Shown piece by piece: positions 22,301 through 32,606 of a stretch of DNA of 44,320 bases. Position numbers and translations under genes: made by a program. This DNA is from CAIWXH01 sp964555675 (GTDB lineage: Bacteria; Chloroflexota; Chloroflexia; Chloroflexales; Chloroflexaceae), in assembly GCA_964555675.1 (NCBI GenBank), contig CAZKTU010000029.1, positions 1 through 44,320 on the forward strand. Direction: 5' to 3'. Positions within the stretch are counted from its first letter, which is position 1, and the number at the start of each line of letters is the position of its first letter. The notes beneath the pieces are model-generated. The model had not been told where the DNA came from, did not search any database, and saw only the letters and a list, made by a program, of their open reading frames with translations.

Positions 22301-25300
22301 GCCTCGATCTCGGCGATCTCGCGGGCCTCGCCACCGCGATCGGCCTGCTCGACGACGACGGCGACCCGGTCGACGCCTGGTTCGCGGACCCCGGCAGCCA
22401 TCTGTCGCGAATGCTGGCCAACCCCGTGCAGCGGCGAGCCCTCGTCGCTCTGGTCGACGAACTGCTCGGCGGCGCCGATGCCGTCACCGACGCCGCGGGC
22501 CTGACCTGGCTGCCCCTGGTCGAGGTGGACGGCGAGCGCTTCCGGCTCTTCGTCACACTGCAAGAGGTGGGCGGCGGGGCCACCGTACACGTCGGCCTCG
22601 GCGTGCGGGTCAGGGTCGCCGCAGACGAGGTCGCGGCCGAGGTCGACGCCCACATCCCGCTCTTCGCCGCGGCCGGCAGCGCCCCGGTGAGCGACCCGCT
22701 CTTGCTCGGCAAGCCGGGCGCGCCGATCAGCGTCGCCGTGCGCCTGCGCTTGCCGGCCGACACCGCGCCCGGGCGCGTCGGCCTCGCCGGCGCCGAGCTC
22801 GCCGCCAGTGTGCCGACCGGCGGGAGCGAAGCGCCGGCGGTGCGCCTCGCCCTCACCGGCCTGCGCATGCCGGGCGCCGCCGCGCCCCGCGACCTGATCG
22901 TGGACGCCGCCAATGCCGACGAGCTCGACGACGCCGTGCTCGAGCTGGTCTTCGGCCTGCTCGCCGCCGCCGTCGACGGGCTGCCCGGCGACTCGCCCGT
23001 GCGCGGCCTCGCCGCGATCCTCGGCCTCGCCGACGACGATGTGCCCGACTTCCCCGTCGCCGAGCTCGCCGAGCGCGGCCCCCAGGCCCTGGCCGAGTGG
23101 CTCGCCGCGGCCCTCTCGGGCCCGGCCCGCGCCGACTGGATGGCCGGCCTGGCTCGGCTCTTCGGCGGGAATGTGGTGGGCGCCGGCGCCACCGAGGCCG
23201 TCGAGGTGAGCGTCGGCGGCGCCCCGGTGCGCCTGGAGGTGCTGGTCACGCCGGGGGCCGCCGGGCGGCCCGTGGTGACGCCGCGCCTGTCGGTCGGGGT
23301 GACCGGCGGCCCCGGCGCGCGCCTGGCCCTGAGCGCCGACCTCGTCGCCCTGGACCTCGGCAACGGGGCCGCCGTGGCCCTGCCGCGACTCTCGGTGACC
23401 GGGCGCATCGACCCGCCCGGCCCGGCGAAGCTGCTGCCCGCGGTGACCGGCCCGTCGGGCCTGCAGGTCGCCGTCGGCGCGCTCGAGGCCGGCTTCGCCC
23501 TCGACGCCAACCGCCGCCCCGTGCTCGTCATCACCGCCGAGGACGCCGACGTCGGCGCGACCCACTACGACCGGCTCGACCTTTCGACCCCCGACGCCCT
23601 GGCGGCCGTGGCCGGTCAGGCCGTCGCCGACGCGGCCGGCGCGCTGCTTGAGGCCATCGGCCCCGCCGGCGAGGCCGTGGCCATCTTGCTGGGCTTCGCC
23701 GATCCGCCCGGCGTGAGCGGGCTGCCGCGCGTCGACCCGGGCGAGTTGCTGCGCAACCCCGTGGCCGCCGTGCGCCGCCGCTGGCGGACCCTGGTGGCCG
23801 ACCACGCCGCCGAGCTGCCCGCCGTGCTCGCCGCGCTGCGCGACGCCGTCGCCGACCAGCGCGTGCGCAGCCTGGCCATCGCCGGCACGGGCGACCCGGC
23901 GAGCCCCTGGCGCATCCCGCTCGCCGCACAGGTCGACCTGCTGCTGAGCGCCGTCGGCCCCGACCTCACCGTGGCCGTCGAGGCGGCCATGGCCACAGAG
24001 CTCGGCGCGACCGGGGTCAACCTCGCCCTCGGCCTGCGCGCCGCCGTGGTCGAGCTGAACCTCGACAGCGGCAGCGCCGGCTTCCTCCCCGCGGTCCTGG
24101 CCGACCTGCGCGTCAGCGGGGCGGGCGGCGCCACCCTGCGGCTCGGAGCCTCCGAGCTCTCGGCGTCGCTCAGGGCCCTCGGGCTGAGCGTCGAGTGGCG
24201 CCCAGACGCGGGGCTGCGGGCCCGGCCCGAGCTCGTCGACGCGCGCCTACACCTGCCCAGCGGCGACGTGCCGCTGCCCGCCCTGAGCTTCGACGGCGCG
24301 GGGCGATTGGCCCTCGACGCCGCGGGCTGGCGGGCCCTCGAGCAGCTCGCCGGCGCCCTGGCCCAGGAAGCGGCGCGGCAGAGCGACCGCCCCTGGCTCG
24401 CCGACCTGGCGGCCCTGGCCGGCTGGGCCACGACCCTCGGCGCGCCCTCGCTGCTGCCCCGCGTGGGCGGCGCGCGGCTCTCGCTCGCCGAGCTCGCCGC
24501 CGACCCCGCCGCGGCCCTCGCGGCGTTCGTCGCCGAGCTCGTGGAGGACGAGGAGGCCCTGCGCGCGGCCCTCACGGCCGCGGCCTCGGCCCTGACCGGC
24601 GTGCAGCTGGCGGGGCGCGGCGCAAGCGCGCAGCCCTGGGCCGTGCCCCTCGTGGCGGCCACAGGCCCCCTCGCCGGCCGGGCGGCCGCCGCCCTGCCCG
24701 CCCTCACCGTGGCCCTCGGGCGGGCCGGCGCCGCCGCGCCCCTCACCCTGGTGCCGCCGTCGCTGCGCGCCTGGCTCCCCGGCGACGACGGGCTCGAGGT
24801 CGACGCCCTGGTCGCCGCCCTCGCCCGCGACGCCGGGCTCGACGATGTCCTGGCCGACATGATCGCCGAGCGTGGCGATCTCTCGCAGGGCCTCGACGAC
24901 CTGCTGAGCCGCTGGACGGCCACGGACGGGGTGGCGACCCTGCCCGACACAGGGCTGCCCGCCCACGTGACCGGCCACAGGCCTTCCGACCTGACCCACG
25001 GCGCCGCCCTCGACGGGCCGCCGATGGCCGAGGTCCTCGCCGCAATCTGGGACGAGCACTTCGGGGGCGTCGCGCCGGCCACCCTGGTCTACGTCGCGGT
25101 GGACGGGCCAGGCAGCCACGGCGCGGCCGCCGTGCTGCCCACGGTCGACCCGGCGCGCCGGATCGACCTCACGGCCGCCGATTTGCCGCCCGAGGCCTTC
25201 ACCCCGCCGGCGGCCCCGGCCGGGGCCGCGCCGTGGGCGATCAGGCTCGGGTCGCGGGCCGCCTCGCGCCTGCCGGCCGGCCACGGGGCGGGGCCCGACC

Positions 25301-28300
25301 CCGACGGGATCGCCGGCCAGGCCGCGCGACTGCGGCGCGTGCTGACGGCCCTGGCGGGCGCGGGGGGCGACATCGCGGTGGTGGCCCACGGCGGGGCCGG
25401 CCACGCCGCGGCGCGCGCCGCCGAGGGGCTCGCGGGGATCCGCGCCCTCGTCACCGTGGGCACACCCTGGTCGCCGGTGGCCGTCGACAGCCTCGACGCC
25501 CTGCCGGCGGGCGAGGCCCTGCGCCTGCTCGCCGCGCTGCTGCGGCTGATCGACGGCGCGGCGGCCGACCCGGCCGACCCCGCGGTCGACCCCGACGAGG
25601 CCGACGACCCCGACCTCGCCGTCGCCCGCGGCGCGGTGGCGGCGCTGCTCGATCTGGACACCCTGGCCGACCCGCTGGCCGAGCTGCGCCCGCCCGGCGG
25701 CCTGGGCGCGGGCCTCACGCTGCCCACCCACGCCGTCGTCGGCTCGCTGGCGCCCCAGACCCTGCGCCGCGGGCTCACCGCGTGCTTCGCGGCGGCCCTG
25801 GCCGCCCGGGCCCGCTCGCGCGCCCGCGACGAGCTCGACGAGGCTCTGGCCCCACTGCGGGCCGGGCTGCGCCTCCCGCTCAGCCTGGGCGGCGCGGCGG
25901 GCGGCCTCAGGGCGACGATCATGATCGAGCCCGAGCTCGGCGGCCTGTCCCGCGCCGAAGGCGAGGGCGCCCCGGCGCTGCGCGGGCCGAGTCTGCGCGT
26001 CAGGCTCGAGCTGGGCGCCGCGAGCGGCTGGCTCGTCGGCGGCCCCGACCCGGGGCGCGCTGGCGGCGCGGCGCGCCTGCTGGCCTGCCGCCGGCTGACG
26101 GCCAGCGTCGAGCTGCCCGTCGGCGCCTGGGGCGCGGCCCTGCCCGCGGCGCCGGCCCGCGCCGGCCTGGTGCTGCACGAGGTGCGGGCCTTCGACACGG
26201 TGCGCGAGCGCTGGGTGGTCGAGGTCGGGCCCGGCGCCCCCGCCGGCGCGACCCCGCTGCTGCCCGAGGTGCGCGCCGTGCTCGCCGAGATCGCGGCCCG
26301 CCTCGGCGTCGCCGCGGCGGCCGACCCCGCGCTCGCCGCGCTACGGGCGGCCCTGGCCGCCCTCGGCCTGCTCGGCCCGGCCGGCGGCGTCGACCCCGTG
26401 ACCCTCGAGCGGCTGCTGCTCGACCCGGCGGCGACCGTCGCCGCGGCCCGCGCGGACGGCGCCCGGCGCGCCCAGTTCGCGGCCGCCCTGCGGGCGATGG
26501 CCGGCGATGCCCGGGCCGCCTCGGTCGCGGGCGACACCGCCCAGCTCCGCTTCGGCGGCGCCGGCGAGCTGCTCGCCACCCTCGACCTGGCGGCCCCGTC
26601 CATCAGCGTCAGCGCGAGCGGCGGCGCGGCCCCGCCTTGGGCGCTCGCCGTGACGGCCGCGCCGGCTGGCATCAGCGCGCAGGCCCGCCTCGGACCCGAC
26701 CTCGCGGGCGGCGCGCCCGGCACGGCCCTCGTAGTCGCCCTGGCGGGGGCCGGGGTCACGGCGAGCCTCGAGCAGCGCCACGCGAGCGGCGCCCGCGAGA
26801 GCCTGGCCCTCTGGCCGGCGCCCCAGGCCGACGCGGTGCTCGACGCCCTCAGCGATCTGCTGCCCGGCCTCGCCCTCGGGGCGCTGCTCGACGGGCTGCG
26901 GGCCGCCCTGACCTCCCTCGCCCCGGCGCCCGCCGCCGCCCTCGACGCCCTGCTCGACGCGGCCGGCCTGCTCGGCCCGACGCCCGCTGGCGGCTCGCGG
27001 CCGCGCCCGCTGCGCGGCCTGGCGCCCTTCGTGAGCGACCCGAGCGGCTGGCTGCAAGCCCAGGCCGGCGGGGTGGCCGGGCGCGTCCCCGCCCTGCTCG
27101 ACGGGCTGCGCGACCTGCTCGGGGCGGCCGGCGGGCCGGGCGCCCTGACTATCGCGGACGGCGTCGGGGTGCGGGCGGCCCTGCGGGGCAGCCGGCTCGT
27201 CGTCGCCCTCGACGTAGACGCGGCGGCCTTCGCCGCGCCGGCGGGCGGGCTCGCCCTCAGCCTCGCCGGCGGCCNNNNNNNNNNNNNNNNNNNNNNNNNN
27301 NNNNNNNNNNNNNNNNNNNNNNNNNNNNNNNNNNNNNNNNNNNNNNNNNNNNNNNNNNNNNNNNNNNNNNNNNNGCGGCGGCCTTCGCCGCGCCGGCGGG
27401 CGGGCTCGCCCTCAGCCTCGCCGGCGGCCTCGGGCTGTCGCTACCGGCGACGGGGACCGGCGGCCCGCTGCCCGACCTCAGCCTGAGCCTGGGCGCGGCC
27501 GACGCGGGCGCCCTGCGCCTGCGGGTCGGCACCGACGCCGGCGGGGCGGGCGACGCCGTGGGCGTCACCCTGGCCCTGGTGCCCGCGGGCAGACCCGAGA
27601 TCGTGCTGGTGCCGGGCGGCCCCGGGCTCGGCGGCCTCGCCGACGCCGCGGCTGCGGGCGCTGTGGCCGCGCTGCCCGCCCTGCTGGACGCCCTGGCCGC
27701 CAACGACCCGGCCGGCAGCCCCGGCAGCGCCGTCGAGGTCGCCGGTCGCCTGGTGGCGCGCCTCGGCGACGCCCTGGCGCTGCGCACCGGCGCGCCCGCC
27801 CGCTTCGCGCAGGCGGCCCTGGTGGCCTTCGGCAGCGACCCCGCGGCGGCCCTGGCCGCCCGTGGCGCGGCCCTGGCCTCGAGCGGCCTGAGCCTGCTCG
27901 TCGAGGCCGTCGGGCCGCTGCTCGGCGGCCTGCCCGCCCGCTCGGCGACGAGCGCAGACGGGGCCCTGGTGGTGACGGTCGGCCCGCTGACCCTGCGCTG
28001 GCGGCCGAGCAGCTCGCGCATCGAGGGCGCCGTGGCCCTCAGCGGGGTGCCCGGGATCGACGCGCTGGCCGCCGAGCTGGCCGTCTCGCCCCTCGGCCTG
28101 GCCCTGTTCGACCTGACGGTCGGCCCGGCGCCGCTCGACGCCGGCGTGCTCACGATCAAGCCGTACGGCCGGGTGCGCGTCGGCGCCTCGCTCGCCGATG
28201 GGCGCGCGATCGAGGTCGGGCTCGGCGTGGGCGAGCAACGCCGCCTCGCCTTCCGCTGGAACCTGGCCAGCAGCAGCGCCGGGCTGATCGCCGTCGCGAT

Positions 28301-31300
28301 CGGCGCGACGCCCACGGCAATTAGCGAGCTGAGCAGCCCCGAGGCGATCGCCGCGACCGTGGTCGGCGCCGTGCTTGAACTAGCCGGGGGCGTGGTGCTC
28401 TCGGTGGCCGAGGTGCAGAGCGCCCTGGACGAGGCCGTGCTCGGCACCACCGTCGGCGCGCTGCTCGAGCGGGTGCTGCTGGCGCCTGGCGAGCGCGACC
28501 GGCTCGACCCCGGGCTCGCCGCCGAGCTGGCCGACCCCGTGCTGCTGCTGCGCCGCCTGGGCGAGCTGGCCGCCAACCTCGCCGGCGCGCCCGACGCCGG
28601 GCTGCCGATCGAGGGCGTCCTCACCCTGCGCGTCACGCGCCGCGACGAGGGCGCTACGCCGGTCTTCGGGGTCAATCTCAGCATCGATGGCGCGTGGGAG
28701 CTCAACCCCGGCAGCGACGTGGTGGTCAGCCTGGAGGAGGACGCCAGCTGGATCCTGGCGCCCGGCGGCGCGGTCCCCGCGGGCCTGACCGTCGAGCTGC
28801 TCGACCTGCCGCCCGCGGGGGCGCCGCGCCCACGGCCCGGCCTGGTGATCGGCGGGCTCGGCGTGCGCATCGCCCGGGCGAGCGGGCCGCTGCTCGACGC
28901 CGGGGTGAGCGTCGGCAGCGTGGCCGCCCACGTCTTCGCCGGGATCGACGCGACGAACCTCGCCGGCGGGGTACACCTCGAGCTGGCGGCCCTGGGGGTC
29001 GGCCTGGCGGGGGCGAGCGGCGGCGACAACCAGGTGGCCCAGGGCCTGATGGCCCAGTCGGGGCAGGGCGAGGAGGCCCCGGCGCCGCGCTTCAGCCCGG
29101 CCGTGGCGGTGCAGAAGCACCAGGGCGAGCCGGTGCGCGTGAGCCTCTCGGCCGGACCGGGCGCGGGCCCCTGGTGGCTGACCATCCAGCGCCAGTTCGG
29201 GCCGATCTACCTTGAGCAGATCGGGCTGGCGGTGGTCAACCCGCCGAGCGGCCTCGAGAGCGTCGGCCTGCTGATCGACGGCGGGGTCAGCCTGCTCGGC
29301 CTCTCGGCCTCGGTGGACGACCTCTCGCTCACCTATATCGTCACGAGCGAGGCCTCGGCCCTCGAGCCGAGCAGCTGGCGCGTCGACCTGGCGGGCTTCG
29401 CCGTGGCGGCCGACGTGGGCGGGATCACCCTGGCCGGCGGCCTGCGGCGCTTCACGCCGGCCGAGGGCGGCGTCGAGTACCTGGGCATGCTCATGGCCAG
29501 GGTGGCCGTCTACGGACTGAGCGTGTACGGCGGCTACGGCGTGGTGGGGCCGCCGGGCGACCAGTACACGGCGATCTTCCTCTTCGGCGCGGTGAACGGC
29601 CCCCTGGGCGGGCCGCCGGCCTTCTTCGTCACCGGGATCGGCGGCGGCTTCGGGATCAACCGGCGCCTGGCCCTGCCGAGCGACCTGGCGCAGTTCGGCA
29701 CCTTCCCGCTGATCAAGGCCCTCGACCCGGCGGCGCGGGCGGGCGACCCCTTCCGCGAGCTGGCCGAGGCGCGGGTCCACTTTGCGGCCGAGCGGGGTAG
29801 CTTCTGGTTCGCCGCCGGACTCTCGTTCAGCTCGTTCGCCCTGGTGGACGGCATCGCCGTGATCGCCGTGCAGATCGGCGGCGGCTTCGAGCTGAGTCTG
29901 CTCGGCCTGGCGCGCATGGCCCTGCCGCGGCCCGAGGCGGCGATCGTCTCGATCGAGATGGCCCTGGTCGCGCGCTTCTCGACCCGCGAGGGCATCATCC
30001 TCGTGCAGGCCCAGCTCACCGACAACTCCTGGCTGCTCTCGCCCTCGGTGCGGCTCACCGGCGGCTTCGCCTTCGCGGCCTGGTTCGCCGGCCCCAACCG
30101 CGGCCAGTTCGTCGTCACCCTGGGCGGCTACCACCCCGACTTCCACCGCGACGGCTACCCGATCGTGCCGCGCCTCGGCCTGGCCTGGCGCATCAGCGAC
30201 GCGATCAGCATCGTCGGCGAGTCCTACTTCGCGCTCACCTCCGAGGCCCTGATGGCCGGCGTGCGGGTCGAGATCTCGGCGCGCCTCGGGCCGGCCTGGG
30301 CCCACGTGGTCTTCGGCGGCGACGGGATCATCTTCTTCGACCCCTTCCTGCTCAAGGTGCGGGTCTACGCCTCGATCGACGCCGGGGTGACGATCGACCT
30401 CTGGCTCGGCGAGATCACCATCTCGGTGCACCTCTCGGCCCAGATTGAAGTGAGCGCGCCGCCCTTCCACGCGATCGCCCGCTTCGAAGTCGGCCCGGTC
30501 GGCCTGACCCTCGAGGTCGGCGACAGGCCCGGGGCCCCGCCCTATATCGCCTGGGACGCCTTCGTGCGCAAGTACCTCGAGGAGGCCGCGCCCGGCCGGG
30601 CCCGCGTGCTGACCGCAGTCGCCGGCGCCGGGGCCGTGCCGCCGGCCGGCTCGTCCACCAGCGGCGGCGACCAGAGCCCCGACGGCACGAACGAGCGGCC
30701 CTTCCGCGTGGTCGCCGAGTTCGAGCTGACCATCACCAGCACCGCGCCGCTGCGCTTCCTGGTCGCGGGCGGGCCCCAGCGCGAACTGGCGGCGAGCAGC
30801 GTGGTCTCGGTGGCGCCGATGGGCCTGAAGGACGAGGCGGATATCCAGCTCGCCCTGCAGATGGTCGGCCCGAGCGGCGCGCCGGCCGACCGGATCGCGC
30901 GCCTGGTGGCGGAGCCGCAGCGGCTGGGGGCCTTCCCGATCGGGACGTGGGGCATCGCGCCCGACGCCACCAGGCCCACGGTGCCCTCGGGCGACGTGAT
31001 CGCGGCCACCGACCGGGTGATCCTGCGGGCCGTGGCCGACATCCCCGGCACGCGGCCGGGCGAGACGCCGCCGCCCGCCATCCCCTACAGGCAGGTCGAG
31101 ACCGGGCAGCGGCGCCTGCTGCCCTTCGTGACCGAGGACGCCTCGCGGCGCAGTGCGGTGCGGGCCGCGTCCGACGAGCTGGCCGCCCTGGTGCCGCCGG
31201 CCGAGACGAGCGCGCAGCGGCTGGCCGTGGCCGCCGATCTGCTGGCCGAGCGGGGCGGGCGCAGCCCCGCCGACGTGGCCGCCTGGCGGGCCGACCGGGC

Positions 31301-32606
31301 CGCCGCGCCGCTGTTCAGCTCCCTCGCCGAAGGCCTGGGGCAGACGCCCCGCGAGGCCCGCGTGAGCGCCAGCGCGCCCCCGCCGCCGCCGGCCCCGCTC
31401 GCCCCGCGCCCGCCGCAACTGCGGGCCTTCCTCGCCGCACCCGAGGTGCGCCCGGCCGGCGCCGCAGCCGCCCAGGGGCAGACGATCACGACGGTCTCGG
31501 CGGCCCTGCGCAACGAATTGCGCCCCGTCGTCGCCGCGCCGCCCACCCTGGCGGGGATCGACGCGCGGCTGCACAGCGCCGTGCCGGCGCGCCTGCTGCG
31601 GGCCGCGCCCGCCGCCGTGCCCCTCGAGCAGACGGCCGTGGCCGCCGTGGCGCCGCCCCTCACCCGCACGGTGCTGGCGGGCGCCGAGGTCGCCGCGGGC
31701 CGCGGGGCCGACCCGGCCGCCGGGCAGCGCAGCGCCCGCTTCGCCGCCGCCCTCACCGGCCGGGCCGCGCGCGACGCGGCCAGCCTGGCCCCGGGCGAGG
31801 TCGCGGTCTTCGAGCTGCCCGACGCCGCGCGCGACGGCGACCGCCAGCGGCGCCCGATCCTCGCGCTGCGCTCGGGCCGGGCCCGCGTGGTCGCGATCGG
31901 CCCCGCGGGCGGCGTGCGGGCCGACCTGATCCTCGAGGCGAGCGAGGCCTCGCGGCAGCGCGAGCTGGCCCTGCCGACGGCCACCCGCACCCTGGTCGTG
32001 ATCGGCCTGGCCGCCCCCGTCGCCGGTCTGCGCGCCCAGGCCGACTCGCCGGTGGCGGGCTGGGTGGCCGCGGTGCCGCTGCCCTCGGCCTCGGACGGCG
32101 TGCTGATCGGCGCGGGCTGCGTGCTCGACGTCGAGGGGCGCGTCCCGGCCCGCGGCGTCGCCGCCCTGCGCGCCGGTTGGGTGGCCCCCGCCGACCTGGT
32201 GAGCGGCGAGAGCGCGGCGGCCACCACCTTCGCCGGCCCGATCGCCGCCGTGGCGATCGCCCTCGAGGGCGGCAGGGGCGACGACTTCGCCCTGGGCATC
32301 GCGGGCGCCGCCCGCCCCCTCGGGCCCGACGGCGTCCCCGAGGCCCCGCTGCTCGTCGCCGACGGCCCGCGGGCCGTGCTGATCTACCGCCTGGTCGACG
32401 CCCAGGCAGGCGCCACCCTCACGGTATCCACCGGGGCCGCGCGCCGCCTCGCGGGCGTGGCCGGCGTGGCCCGCGCGAAGGCCGGCGACGCCGACCCCGC
32501 CCTGACTCTGGCCGAGGCCATCGGGCGGCTCGGGCTCGCCGCCCTGGTCCCACCAGTCGCCGAGCCGGGCCCAGGGGGCGCCGCGCTCGTCTGGAAGGAG
32601 GCCTGA
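22297..32606 (+). CDS. Giant modular protein with a DUF6603-like region (one gene, split by a false gap)
   Basis: After removing the false gap this is one frame of 3384 residues. The Ala/Leu/Gly-rich first two-thirds contain at least seven diverged modules, each a helix pair starting around a (D/N/G)P-x-A-L motif and followed by hydrophobic strands (near residues 250, 480, 725, 1370, 1600, 1795 and 2030). Residues about 1010-1060 resemble a lipase nucleophile elbow, VVAHGGAG then VTVGTPWSP, but Gly1032 stands where Ser is expected. Residues about 2235-2690 match DUF6603 as I know it, including FFVTGIGGGFGINRR, TLGGYHPDF, PRLGLAW and ESYFALTSEALMAG. The last ~650 residues are Ala/Pro-rich linkers plus beta-rich segments. 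No signal peptide or membrane helix is evident. It overlaps both neighbours (ATGA, TGATG). DUF6603 has no known function. Confidence 0.85.
27220..27429. other. False assembly gap: 100 N flanked by an identical 55-bp sequence
   Basis: The 55 bases at 27220-27274 are repeated exactly at 27375-27429, on either side of 100 N. The pre-gap frame and post-gap frame differ, but removing one copy plus the Ns (155 bases) brings them into register and joins the protein without a stop. This is the signature of two overlapping contig ends that the scaffolder failed to merge. Confidence 0.93.

Noticed and set aside
27375..32606. Reading the region after the second gap as a separate gene or a frameshifted pseudogene
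   Set aside because: The 55-bp duplicate at the gap edges restores one frame when collapsed, so no frameshift or second start is needed.
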